Source: Piper betle (taxonomy: Eukaryota > Streptophyta > Magnoliopsida > Piperales > Piperaceae). From it: a stretch of DNA of 64,000 bases. This document shows, piece after piece, positions 28,186-41,000 of this stretch (positions within the stretch are counted from its first letter, which is position 1; every line of letters begins with the position of its first letter). The translations under genes and the position numbers were made by a program. The stretch lies in contig JAURVB010006543.1 of assembly GCA_033002965.1 (NCBI GenBank), positions 1 through 64,000 of the forward strand, written 5' to 3'. The notes beneath the pieces are model-generated. The model ran no database searches, was not told where the DNA came from, and worked only from the letters and a program-made list of their open reading frames with translations.

Positions 28186-29490
28186 ACTCTAGAAAACAGT
28201 TATTATTGTTTGTATTTTATATTAAGTTTTTGTCGTGTTTTGAGTCGTTTATATATTAATTTAATTAGTTTAAAAGTTTATTATATATTATTAATAATGT
28301 GAGAAATTATTATAATTTTGGTGTCAAAAGTAATAATTAATATTATTCTATTAATGTATAAGAGTTAAAAAATGACCCAAAATAAATTCAAGGCAAAATA
28401 GGGTGAAAAAGTGAATTCCGGAACTGTACCATTGTAGGCTACGGTAACAACGTTCTAGATACTGTAGCAATACCAAGATAAGAGCGCTCATGACTCATTG
28501 AAGATAAGGATCACACAATCTTCGGAGAAGATATGGGTGTGGATAAACATGACCGAATGTAGACGATATTTCTGGAGATCCTAGTGGACCCCACTTAAAT
28601 TATTTGGGTAGATTATTTATAAACTTAATCAGGGTTTTATTTAAATAGGAGAATAACGTTAGATGGCTAAAGACAAGAGAAGGAAGACGAAGAATTTAGA
28701 TAAAAAGAAGAAGGCACTTTGTCCAAAAGAATTTTTCTTCATTTTGATTTACTTTTTTTATAATTAAACGATGTCTTTCATATTACATAAGAATTTTTTG
28801 TATTTAATCGAATACTTTATAGAGTAAATTCTTTTCTAGGATTTTCAATGACACTTAGTGTATAGATTAATAAAAGTTGTTAATTTTTATCTATGTGATT
28901 GTGATGTTAAATTATCTATTTTATTCTATACATTAATGTTATCATTAGTTTGACCACCTATTGATTGATCTAGAAATCTGATCTTGTCTAAAGATAGAAA
29001 AATTAAATTTGTCAATGAATAAAATAACCTTTTGTTCATTTATTTTACGTGATTTACATATTAAATAGAGATATATTTAATGTCTTGGGCAACTGTTAAG
29101 GGCAGAACTTAAAGTATTATTTTGCATACATAATTTCATAGAGATATTAAGTTGAGTGCAAGTGATAAGTTTATGGTGAATTTAAGAGATGTCATAAATA
29201 ATTAATTCTCGTGGTTAATAATCGAAATGTTTGATTCGTAGGTAAAAGTTGGTGATATTGAAAATCTTAGGTTTGTCGTCTTGAAGTTAGTATTTAATTT
29301 AAATATTGCATTCTAGATTAGTTTAGTTTTAGTTTATAGTTAAATTACTCTTTGAATTTTGCTTTCAATTAAGTATAATTAATTAAATTAATTTTAGTAA
29401 CTGGAAATTTTTAGCGATAATTCCTCGTGGGACAATACTTTCTTTGTCACTTTTATTACTTGATTCGGCACGTGTATTTATATAAGACCC
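28186..29490. mobile_element. Possible insertion (solo LTR-like) splitting repeat R1
   Basis: This 1.3-kb stretch is absent from the second R1 copy at 30579-31126, where the flanking parts are nearly adjacent. Near its right end is a CCTCGTGGGACAATACTT...GGCACGTGTA segment, resembling a motif that I recall near the 3' end of many plant LTRs. No target-site duplication or coding region could be confirmed. The ends are approximate. Confidence 0.35.
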
Positions 29491-29500
29491 ACCAAGAAAT

Positions 29501-29872
29501 AAAGAAATCACAAATCATTAAATATCTTTAATGATAGTTTAGAAATTGCATTAATAAATAAGTATTATTATTCATCTATGTTCAGTTGATTATTGAGTCT
29601 TACAGTAAATATTGACTTTAAGACCTCACAACTAATTATTGTTTGTCTAAATAAGGATTAATAAATTTGACAACATAAAATACGACCACAAGTAATTAAA
29701 AAATTATGAAATTGGATATTAGTTATATTATTTTCTAAATTTAATTATGTCTCATATAAAAATTTGAGACAATATTGTTATTTTTGATATTTTTCTTATA
29801 TTTCGATTATCCAATTTCATAAAATTTAATGAGCAGTCCAAGTCGTTTCATTCTTAAATATTTTTTTAGGAA
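29501..29872. repeat. Repeat family R1, part C, copy 1
   Basis: It aligns with 30741-31126. Shared landmarks include CATTAAATATC..(T/C)AATGA, ATTAATAAATAA, AAATTTGAGACAA and AAAATTTAATGAGCAGTCC. Divergence with several small indels suggests an old duplication. Confidence 0.75.
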
Positions 29873-30578
29873 AATATTATAAATAACCTTGTTTTAATAT
29901 TTTATGTCACAAATGGCGAAAAGTTTAAATTTGTATCATATATAGCTATATATCTATTTTTTATTTCACATATAGCCATTTGATATAATTTAACCATATT
30001 TGAATCATAATGTTTATTTTATTAGCAAAAAAATCTTTAATTTAACTTCAAATATTCTTAAACATATTTTTCTTACATTCCATATGATGAATAATATTTA
30101 ATTTTTTTTAAATATTCAAATTATAATAAATATGAAAATTTTAAATACAAATTTGAAACACCCAAAAATTTTAGATATATGCATATATGTTTTGAATTTT
30201 GATGGTCTAAAATTCAAAAATAAAATAAAAATTTTACTTTCTGTTGTTTTAGCTAATCAATAATATAAATTTAGAGTCTATCTATTATTTATTAGTCAAT
30301 CTTTTAATTTTTTATTATGAAGTTTGTAAAAATTATAACTTTTATCCATTATCTACTTTGGTCTTAATAAAAATAAGATTTTGTAGGTATTTTTGTTAAT
30401 AAATGGAAAATAATGGGATTTGGTCATAATTGATATAAAAAGTTTAAAAAAATGGCTATGTTTGGCATAACTTTGAAAATTTGGCTATTTATTTAAAATA
30501 AGTTAAATCTAGATATTTATGATATTTTTGTTTATATTTAACTATAATTCTCATTATAGCTGATATTTGCTTTAGTTT

Positions 30579-31126
30579 AATTTTAAGGGCACAAATATAT
30601 TAATTAATATTTTTGTGTTACGAGATTTTATTATTTTTATATTGTATAATATTAATATATTCAAATTTTATATGGACAATTGAACATTTGAGTCTTCAAT
30701 TGTTACCCTCTTGGAAGGTCCTACAACTGATATGAGAAGCAAAGAAACCGTCCATTCATTAAATATCATCAATGACAATTTAAAAATTTTATTAATAAAT
30801 AATTATTATTAGTCATCCATATCCAACTGCATATTAGGTCTTACCACCAATATTGGCGGCCAGACCTCTCGGTTGATTATTTTTATTTTTTTTCGAAACA
30901 TAGAGTAATAAATAAATTTGAGAGCATAAAATATGATTACAAGAAGTTATTAAAAATATAAAATTGGCTATTATTAAAATTAATTTATAATTTATAAATT
31001 TGATTATGCCTGATATAAAAATTTGAGACAAAATTATTATATTTTGATATCTTTCTAATATTTTTATTGTACAATTTTGTAAAATTTAATGAGCAGTCCG
31101 AGCCCGTTTGGTTCTTAAATATTTTG
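30579..31126. repeat. Repeat family R1, copy 2 (parts B and C adjacent)
   Basis: This is the compact copy: part B (30579-30720) followed directly by part C (30741-31126). It shares many blocks with 28020-28185 and 29501-29872. There is no coding potential, so it is probably a non-autonomous element or an old segmental duplication. Confidence 0.75.
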
Positions 31127-34100
31127 TCACCTTTCTTCACGTAGGTGGAGCTCGAGTTGGTCGTGGAAATGTAGACCCAACAAGGTCCGATCTGAGGTTT
31201 CTTCCCCAGGTGAGCAAGGTTTCGCTCACTGCTCATTCTAATTCATACTTGATTTCGTTGTTTATCGTAATCCATCGTTTTTTTAAAAGATTTTTCTTCG
31301 GGTGATGTTGCAATTCAGCCTCTTTATTGGGGCGTGTTTGTGTTACTACGTAGCTGGCTTGAACAAATATGAACACCTTATTGAGACAACTTTTCCTTCT
31401 TTTTTTAATTGGAGAGTGTTAGTTTTAACGTTCCAAGGGATTCGTAATTTTACATAATGATTTTAATATTGCTGTCGTGTATTTTTTTCTTCCAGAATCA
31501 CAGGTTCTCTATGGCGAGCCCATGACAAGGCATTGTGTAATCTTGCTCGATGATATGGGCAAGGCGACAAGCCGTTAAAAAATTCTGATGATTTCTTTAT
31601 TTACTGATTTTTGTTAACCAGAATCATTGGCCTAGCTGGCTTTGTCATCTGCTTTTCCTTCCAGTAGTCATTTGCTTCTGTATTCTCTTTCTTTCTCAAA
31701 CAACGTGACATTTTAAGATTCCAGTGATCGAAACGAAAATATTGTAAATAAAAGAAATTATATAAAATAGAAATACAATAATATTGTAATGACATGAAAA
31801 TTTTTAAACTTTTCCTCACATATTTGGACGGGAAGAAAATAAAATAAAAACAAAATATTCTTTTGCCTATACACATGCACGTGCCCCCTCTAATTTCTTT
31901 CAATTTTTTTATTTTTTATAAAAAATTATTACTTTGTAAAATTTTTATTAAAATTAAAAAAAAATTAACTAAATTTTAGGGCATCTAAACACAAAAAATT
32001 TAAGACATCGAAATTTTATATTTCTCGAGTACAAGTTGAAGTTGAGACAATTTAACATAACCTTAGCTATAAGCAGACGGACCACTAACCTAGCGCTATG
32101 GGCAAGATAGTGAGATGTGTTTGCTTCTTTATTCTTGGGTCTATGCTGAAAGAAAACTGTGGTTGGCGTCTTGTGTGGAGCTCTCTTGCCTTCTGGGTTG
32201 AGAAGTTTTTTAGGTTTATATCTTGAGAATAAATGAACAGATCCATGGTCACTGTCTTTTTTGCCTTGCTCTTCATGATGAATTTATTCTTCAAAAAATG
32301 AATGAAACTACGATCAGTATAGTGTAATGCTAGTTGACCTACTTTGTGCTATCTTAGGAAATCACTTGCTATAAAATTTCTTTGAAAGAATGAAAATGGC
32401 CTACAATATTCTGTATTTTCTTCCTGCTACAACTCAGTTTAGTATCTGTTACCTTGTACTAGTTATATATGTTATATATCTGTAATACTCACTGTTTTTT
32501 CTTATATTATTTCTGCCTCGCCTAATCTGCGAGTTATTTATTTTGTTTCAACTGTTTAAGATATGTACTTTCATATAATTTAAGTAAATGCGACAGAAGT
32601 ATTGGGAATAATTCTTTTGTAGTGACAATTTTCGTGCAGTGAAAATATTCCTACCATGAAAGGCATTTAACATAGAATGAGGGATTTAATAGACTTTGAT
32701 CTTGGGCATAGAAAGATGAGAGACGATTCAGTAGAATGGGGGACTTTGCTCACCACGCTTTCATCGTGTGGATTGGTCAACATTGGCCTGAGAAGCTTTA
32801 AGAGTTCCTCTGCACATCATATGGTAGATAATGAAGCGAGAGTAGGCAAAGTTCGTTTTGTGCACATAAGTTTTAATTGAAGATTCAATTTATCAAAAGG
32901 ATTCGGACACATCTGGTACATTTGGCAGTGCAAAGCCAAAGTAATAGGTTCCGGTTTGGAAGGTGCTTACAACTGAGCAGTAGAAGAAGATATATCTGAG
33001 GTTTCATGATAAAGTACTTGGATGGCTGTAATTTCTGTATTTAGTTAAAAACTAAAGTAGCAGCATAACTTATTTGGGGGTATTTATGTTTACAATTTTT
33101 TAGTAGCCGATTTTTCCTCTCCTTTACTAGGCTTTTTACCTATTATATATATTGATTTTATATTTTGTATTGGTTATATTAGTCATCTTCTCAGCAGCTA
33201 GATAAGAAAGTAGAATGGGGCAAAATGTTTTTGGCTGCCTGATGATATGAGCAAAACTTATAACTTGATTTCATTGATTATCCTTGGATTGAAAAAACAC
33301 ACCTATACAAAGAATAATAACAATGTATATGAGAAGAAATTAGGATGTAAAAGAAGTTTCAAATGGAGAATTGGCGTGACGAAGTTTTGTGTTGTATTAA
33401 GTTAGAGGCTGTATCTTGTCACAAGGAGATGTTATATCATTCTGCATCAATAGGACTGAGGATTGCCATTCCTGCATGAGTGCTTTATACTGGAAGATAG
33501 TCTTCCTCTGAACTTGTAGCGTAGAAGCCAGCACGCGGAGAACAATTGTCTGATGAAGGTGGTAAAATTTCGCACCCTTTAATTTTCGGGAGATTCTTCT
33601 GAGGGGCTTCCATTGAATTTTACAGAATAGGAGGGAGGCGAATGCTGCTTTAAATAGAATCACATTATTTTAGATTTGTAGATTATGCCAAAATATAATG
33701 AGATGATGTCGTGGTATAAATCTAGATAAGATGTTAGATGTAGCTCGGAGTTGAACTAGGAGGTCCTAAAACCTTTATTAGCAAGAGCATACGAGAAAAA
33801 TTAGTTTAAATAGTGCTTATTTATCTTCTAGTTTGGAGACTATGACCGGTTGTCTTTTTGGAAGGAGAGGACAATCAGGGTCTAAGGTAGTTGTCTTCTT
33901 GGAAGCGACGGACAAACAAGTATGGTATCCAATGAGCCTTCCTATGTCCAACTCACCGGCCTCCCCCCAACTGATGTAATTACCATGAGGCCCCACAAAT
34001 TTAAGCCCAAATTACCATGAGGCCCAAAAAATTTAACCCGGGTTCTATGCCATTTGTTTAGGTTAATTTGGGTCCAATAAGCCTTCGGTACGTTTCTTTT

Positions 34101-34316
34101 ACTCCAAAAGGCAGTTCAAAAAGTAAGGTTTTTTCAAAGCCTTTGCACACCGTCATTGGTCTCCCCTTGAATTGTTGTGATTTTATTCAAAAAGAACAAG
34201 TATTAGAATTGTGGTCACCTTGTAATTTTTATTAATATGATCTGATTACATGTTTCATTGGATTTAACCCTTCAAGAAGCTGAAAAAGCAAGTCATGGAG
34301 GAAAGGGTTCTCCTCT

Positions 34317-34519
34317 AGGGCTATGGATTTGTTGTAGTAATTACTACAACAAACTCACTCTAACAGTCAATCGATTGGTCCATATCTCCACAATTAGTGG
34401 AGCACGAAGGGTATAATTATAAAATTATATGCTAAAACAGTTAACTGTGAGGATGTGAACCAATCTGGTGATTGCTAACGAGTTTGTTATAGTAATTGCT
34501 ACAGTAAATCCATAGCCCT
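34317..34519. mobile_element. MITE-like element, 203 bp with 40-bp terminal inverted repeats
   Basis: The left end (34317-34356) and the reverse complement of the right end (34480-34519) match at 36 of 40 positions, both beginning AGGGCTATGGATTT. Weaker complementarity continues inward. Each terminal repeat contains its own palindrome (GTAGTAATTACTAC on the left). The element is too short to code for a transposase. No clean target-site duplication is visible, although TCTAG occurs near both ends, so the superfamily cannot be named. Confidence 0.85.
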
Positions 34520-35868
34520 CGTCTAGACTTTGCACAATTGCTGGGTACACATTTTTTTGTTGTCTAGATTTTTAATCTTAATGTCACTATCTTCATTAGG
34601 TCACCCCAAATAACGTTGATATTGCAATGGTGGTGCCCAAATATCATTTATATTCACCATTTGAAGTAGAAGCTGTCAAAACACACCTGAGATGAAAAAG
34701 ATCTTGATTTATTGCTTCCTTATAAATGTTTTTTTGTGGAATAATATCTTTTTCTTTTGAAGAATTTTTCTCTGGGGAGTTTGAAGTGTTATATGGTCTA
34801 GTTGTGAGTATTATTAATCAGCCAATTGTTATATGGATGTCGACTAATCCGTCACCAATAGCATGGCTTTATTGAGCAGACACCCAGTATGATCTGCTTT
34901 GCAGTAATTTCAACTTCTTGTCAATTTTCAATTTATATATGAGCAGTGTAGATGATAAAGTTGGTAGTGATGTCAATTTTATTGTTTCGATTGGACGTCA
35001 AAGAGTTTCACTTGATATGAGTCGACACTCTCTTCGGATTTTGTTTCATATTTCCATGTGTTTCTATTGTTACATATAGTTGGAAGCGAATGTTTCCGTT
35101 GCAAAGGAAAACATTTATACCATTTTAGTGTCATAATTTAAATCTGGCCTCAACCTTCTTCTCAAAATCCAAATCCTAAATCACTCTTTTTGGTCAATTC
35201 TCATTAATTTGATAATGACTTTCAAAATTGGGATGTTTAATGAAGCAATTTTATGTAAATGAAGATACCTTGACGATTAATTACTGTCAATTTCTCATGT
35301 GATTTTCAATCTATTGCTTCACTTTAATCCAAGTATTATCTCTGTTTGATTCTCAAATAATCCTTATCCCGAAACATTAATTAGAATGAGAGGAGACTAA
35401 TATATGTTTTTAAAACGATTAAGATGTGTTTTGATAATTTAATGGCACTAAGTACATGATTTTGGTACGTAGTTTGTACTTTGAAGTTGTCATTTGAACA
35501 TGATTTTTTTTTGCAAGTACACGTTGACAGATTATAGTACTTCACAAATTACAACCTCTCTCTCTTTTTTTCTTTCTTGAAACCATCAAAGATTAAGCAA
35601 CATTTGCAAACTCACGCTTGCGCGATAAGCTGCATAGCCATTTTCATAAACAAAGATACATTTGTCAAATCTAAACACAGACTTTTAGGTAAGAACACCC
35701 AATTTTGGATTGATCCAACCACGAACAATAATGTAATAATATCTACAGTAGTATACGCATATAACACGAAATCATATTCTTAAAAATCATATTAACCCAG
35801 CATCAAATTTATTACTTGGAAAGTTCTTATACTTTCAAGGCACTATAGTGAGGTGAGGGAGAAGCTAG

Positions 35869-37963
35869 CTAGAGATGTAGCCCGGAGTCGAACTCCACTC
35901 CGGTCGCCGGCAACCATGAATTACCGAATATGAAATCAGCCACCGTGAACTTGGTCGCCTCCCCTGTCGACATTGCTGAGTGGTACCCGGACCAGCCCAC
36001 CCGCCGTCCGGTCGCCGCCCCAGGCCCCGAGTTCATGTACTCCCCATAATACAACGTGCTCAAGGCAAATCCGCCGCTCCACGGCTCCCACCCGGCCGGG
36101 TGCACCACGTCGTCGATGAACGTCTGCATGACGACGGTGCGCGAGTATTTCTGCCACGGGCGTCCGAGGTAGGTCGGATACTTGCCCTTCACCGGGGCGA
36201 GGTCGCCGGCGGCGGTGATCTTGCAGTTGTGGATGGAGAAGCCGGTGTTCTGGTTGGGGTCACGCCGGCCTTGGGCGGTGACGGAGTTCTTCTGGCCGGA
36301 GTCGGGCTTCCGGACGTACATGTTGCAGTTCTGGAAGACGACGGCGGAGTTGCCGAAGATGAAGTCGACGGTGCCGTAGATGTCGGTGTCGCGGTAGAAT
36401 TGGCGGTTGGAGAGGGTGTAGAGGGAGTCCTGGTAGCCAACGATGGAGCAGCGGTAGATGACGGCCTTGTCGGCGCCGACTCGGAGGGCGACCGCCTGAT
36501 GCTTCCCCGGCCCAGCTGTGTTCTGGAAAGTGATGTCCCTGGCCATGAAGCCCTCCCCGGTGGCCGCTATTAATTAACCACAAAGTATTCATTTATGTCA
36601 TTTCATTCGCAACATAAGTGAAAAAATCAACTAGTAATTAATAGCTTTGTGATTAATTACTTATTGTTCACTAAATACGATTGGCTTTCAGTGTATATAT
36701 ATATATATATATATATATATTCAGCTTTACATGCGACTACTCTCACAATCGAAAATAATAATTATATTAGTCGAATTTAATCAAAATTACTTGGATCGAA
36801 AATAAATGAAGAGTAAAAAAGTGGATGAAAGGTAGGGACAATAGTGTTCTAATCTCCCTTTCCGTCTGTCCTCGTGGGAACATCCAAAGACTTATTAGTT
36901 AGGGGTAAAAATGGCAATTCGTGCGACAAAGGCTAGAAAATGGGCTCACCGAAAGTAGCAGATTGGAAGGTGGTCCACCCGCCACCGTTGCTACGATCGC
37001 TCGTAATGACACTTTTGCCCTTCCCATCGCCGACCAACAAAACGTTCTTTTGACCCTTTGGGATCTTGACGTTCTCCTTGTAAGTTCCCGCCGTCACATG
37101 GATCACCGTCCTTCCCCCGCCACCGCCCTCCCCCGCTGGATCCGCCGCCATGGCCGCCGCCAACGCCTCGGAGATCGTCCGATGCGTCCCCGACCCGTCC
37201 TTCGCCACCACCAGTCGCCCCTCCATCTCCTCCGGCGAAGCCTCCAGCAGCCTCCTCTCCCTCGGCGTCATCCACGCCGGAAAATTATCGCCGCCGGCGG
37301 TGGACGCCGACGAGGGTGACCGCCCCCCTGCGCGTAGCGGAAAAGGGAGAGCGCGTTGCTGATGAGCTCCGAGACGTTGTTGGCCCGGGCGTTCATCTCG
37401 GCCCTCTCGCCGCTGGCGGCGAATCCGGTGAGGCTGTCGATGCAGGCGTCCTGGTACGTCATGGCGGCACTGAGCCACGTGCGGACGTCGTCGGAGAGGC
37501 GGTTCTTGTTGGCGTTGAGGATGTCTCCGAGCTGGGCGAGGCTGTCATCGAGGAGCTCGGCGCAGTCGTCCATGCCGGTGAGGGCCACTCCACCTGCCGC
37601 CGGCGGCTTCTTGCCGGAAAGCTTGAACTTGTAGGAGGCGCTGCGAGCAGCCTGAGCCTCATTGATGGCGACCTGGACGGATTGGTCAAAGATGGCCATG
37701 GGAGCCATGGAGGTGGCGACATGGCTCGTGAGGGAGGCCAAGCATGTTTGAGGATAGAGGGTTTGCTTACATGCATCAGACACAACACTGTTTAGTGTTG
37801 GAGAAGAGGAACCGGCAAACACTGTTGCGCCTTCCATGGGCAATACTAACTCCATCACTAATACAATTAAGATAATCACAGAAGTTGCTGATCTTGACCG
37901 ACTATGGGAGCTGCATTTATACAGCAATGGGGTCTTGTTGTCGGAGGCCGGATCAGTAGGCAT
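35869..37963 (-). CDS. Pectin methylesterase with PMEI pro-domain (PME-A)
   Basis: The enzyme removes methyl esters from cell-wall homogalacturonan (EC 3.1.1.11), releasing methanol. Exon 1 is 36950-37963 and exon 2 is 35869-36566; the intron splits a codon after ATF (phase 1). The deduced length is about 570 aa. A hydrophobic anchor is at residues 28-43. The PMEI domain has Cys at 64, 74, 133 and 173. The processing motif RRLL is at about 237-240. The PME domain then shows GTYKENV, HQAVALRV, YQDSLY (usually QDTL; Ser for Thr is conservative), VDFIFGN, DPNQNTG, YLGRPW and GWEPW, so the catalytic Asp pair, Gln and Arg are present. Oddity: the C-run at 37323-37328 is one base short, shifting the frame between the two domains; exon 1 has the right length if one base is added. 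A TATA box lies 94 bp upstream of the ATG. Likely functional if the missing base is an assembly error. Confidence 0.9.
36694..36721. repeat. (TA)n microsatellite in the PME-A intron
   Basis: Fourteen uninterrupted TA units lie in the 383-bp intron of PME-A. Confidence 0.95.
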
Positions 37964-38056
37964 ATTGGAAGGAGCTTGGTCTAATAGATATTAACACTTT
38001 GTATGCATGGGATGTGTTTAGATGGAAGGATAAGGATTAAGGAGGGGCGAGGGTAG

Positions 38057-38064
38057 TTTATATA
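38057..38064 (-). promoter_or_regulatory. TATA box of PME-A
   Basis: On the minus strand this reads TATATAAA, 94 bases upstream of the PME-A start codon, a usual plant spacing once a leader of about 60 bases is allowed for. Confidence 0.6.
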
Positions 38065-41000
38065 GGAGAAGATGGATGAGAATGCTAGCCAATTAGAGAG
38101 GATTAGTGGAGATAAGGTGTTGATCAAGTCATGAGCTTATAGCCTTTTTTATTATACGTACGTGATGGGAATTAGAGTTGCATGGATCATGCTTGGACCC
38201 ATCGTTTAGTTTTCGGCACCAATTCAACTAGCCACTTGGCGAAAAAAACGTCAATTCAACTAGTTGGTACGTATAGCATTTATGTTCTAGGTTTTAGATA
38301 ATATAATTTCATTAGTAGTTAACATGCGTACATGACTTGTAGAGTGTGGGCTGTTAAATATATAACCATATTAATTAAGCACAGGGATACATCTGTCTCA
38401 CTCTTAGTTTGAAACTGTTCGAATGCTGGACATCATATGAACTATTAATTAGATCTGTCATTGCTTATACTTGAAGATAATAATGTCATTAATCAGGAAT
38501 CACTATTATTTTTGGTTAAATGTGAATACCATTGCGTCTAAGAGAACATGGCATCAAGTCCAGATAACTTGTCAATAAAGCTTAGAGTTTGTCACTAAAT
38601 ATATACAATAGCCTTGTCTCTTCAGTTTTTTCATTTCAATGCCAAATAATTTCGTCCCCAAAGTCCCGATCATTGTCATCGCATATAATAAGCTTAGGTC
38701 GAGCAAAAGGATGCTAGCAACGCCAAATTTTTTTCGGGGTGGTGGGGGGCTTGGCAATGGTGTTTGATAGGGTCGACATATCGGATTATTCTCAAAACTT
38801 ATCCACACTGATTAGAATCTCCAACCTCTTGAAATATATACTAATAATTTGCCTCAATTTCAGTTCCTAATCTATATGTTAAAAAGGTCATCCTGAAAAT
38901 CTATTAATCAGTCATCAAATCAATCATATTCAGCTTTAATAATGTAGCTATCATATTTTGGAGCCGTCAATATTATGGGAAATGATGATCCAACAACCTA
39001 ATTTTCACCTCTAAATATGATCTTTAACTTAGAATAATTTTCCTGATTGAACTAAATTGCCTCCAAGAACCGCTTGCTTTGCACAAATTGTGTATTCTAA
39101 CTAGCTCAATAAACTTCCTTCATTTGTTTATAAATCTCTTGATTGGCTAAGACTTCCTTGCATGCATATACATGTATCTTGTTGCATGCATATACATGTA
39201 TCTCGTTCAACGTTCAACAAAATCAGTTGAACACCATCTAATAATCATTTTACAATTATTTATCATCATGATCTGTCAACTTTCCATTAGTTCATTTCGC
39301 CTGTATATGTAGGTAGTACGTAGTAGTTATCGTTGCAAATTTGTGCTGCGAATGATAATCGGCTAATTGAAGGAAGCTTTGACAGTTGCCCAATCAACCA
39401 TGAGATATCAACTCCTTATATACGATAAAAGCCACAACGAGATATCAACAATAAGACGAGTGTGTCGTGACATCACTTTTTTGCATAATAATTAAGAACC
39501 TTAGTATCAACTGCACACATGAGAATATTAATTGCTTTTAAATCTAACCACTCATTTAAATCAAATGACTATAATTATTTTTATATAGAGAAAACTATGC
39601 TTAACATCCGACTGAATTTGTAATCGAAAGAATGATATAAAAGTTAACTCATACAAAAGTATAAGCTGCCGTGGATACTAATTAATTTCAATAACAAATA
39701 TATCTTTGCTCAAATTATTATATACAGCGAATATGTGAGTGCGTTTTTTTTAAAAAAAAGGTTCAGAAGTTAGGGAAAAAGAAGCTATATGGGCATTACT
39801 ACGTAGTCAACAGTAGTGGTCCTTTAGGTGGAATCACGAATACACTGACAAAGAAAGGGTCCACAAAAGTATTAAATGTGCATGTTCAAGGAAACTTCTT
39901 GCTATCTTATTAATTATTATACAATTTAGAATATTATTAGAAGCTAGCTAAGGCTGTGGAAAAGGCCAACTTTTCAAGATACTATTTTTACTTGATTCCT
40001 GGCCACAGAATTACTAGCACAGTGAGTGTGAAACAGAGGTTGAAGACGAAAGAAACAGGTTCCATGGACATGCAGTACAGGTCATGGAACACCTAGTGGA
40101 ATGCGCTTTGCTTCAATTCTTGGATGGCGGTTTCCGAACATATTTTGTACGGGATCTCTCTTTCTTTAAGGCCTGAAACTTTCACATGGTGACTTCAGGT
40201 CTTCAACATTTGAGAATGCTGTGGTCAGAAATAAGAATAGGTGGAAGTTTATATGGGGTACAATGGTATTCGTTAGATTTCAGGACAGGTTATGATATAT
40301 CTATATATATGCACACACATACTTATTCCTTCATTCTAATTGGTTCAGTAGCTATTTCATTGATGTCAATGTATACTTCTTGTACTGTGGCTGGCAGATA
40401 AGTATGAAGTAGCTGGCTCTCACATTTTGTTCTTTTCAAAGCAGCTGGCTCTCACAAACTAACAAAGCTTGGAAGGGATTGTCACTTGCATTTGGAGCGG
40501 ATGTTAATTTGTGGTCCAGTTTGATAGGTTTCATCTGAAGTTTCAACTCCCCAAAATTCTTTAATATCTTCTTGAATAATGGCAGCTCTGCTGCATGAGT
40601 TTACTTTTTCTTTTCTTTTTGATACTTGGAACTTTTTGTTGCAATCCTCTGTGTTCCTTTCATAAATTCTTGTATATATCATGAAACAGTACTATACGTG
40701 TAATAGATACACGTAGGTTTATAAAGTAATATTTTTATTTATTATTTTCAAGATAAGGTAATATTTGATGCATGCAATTCATCGCAATCCTCAGTCCAAA
40801 TCTTTTAGAAGACTAATTTGCAGACTTTGTGTAGGACAGAGTCGTTTAGTCATTAGGTGCCAAGATCAAGAATCCTCTCCTAACAAAGTCTAAATTTTAT
40901 AAGGTGTTTTTATACTGTTATGTTTAATATAAGTATATATCCTGCCTTATTAAGGTATAAAATACGGAATATGTAATATTTAATTTCTGCTTAATTAACA

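Larger units (their letters stand above)
27279..35868. other. AT-rich repeat-laden intergenic region
   Basis: No gene could be supported over 8.6 kb. 27360-31130 is very AT-rich and holds a two-part repeat family and a possible solo LTR, listed separately. 31130-33700 is less AT-rich and contains a few short open frames (32677-32880 on +, 33397-33663 on -) without recognisable domains; a segment near 31140-31210 ends in a donor-like CCCCAG|GTGAGC and could be an exon of an unrecognised transcript. 33979-34036 holds a 32-bp local duplication (ATTACCATGAGGCCC twice). A MITE-like element is at 34317-34519. Confidence 0.5.

Noticed and set aside
30985..31305. Short open frames on both strands at the end of repeat R1 copy 2
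   Set aside because: They run across the repeat boundary and have no domain; a donor-like site near 31209 alone is not enough for a gene call.
35980..36573. Plus-strand open frame (197 codons) opposite PME-A exon 2
   Set aside because: Antisense shadow of the PME domain, caused by high GC at third positions.
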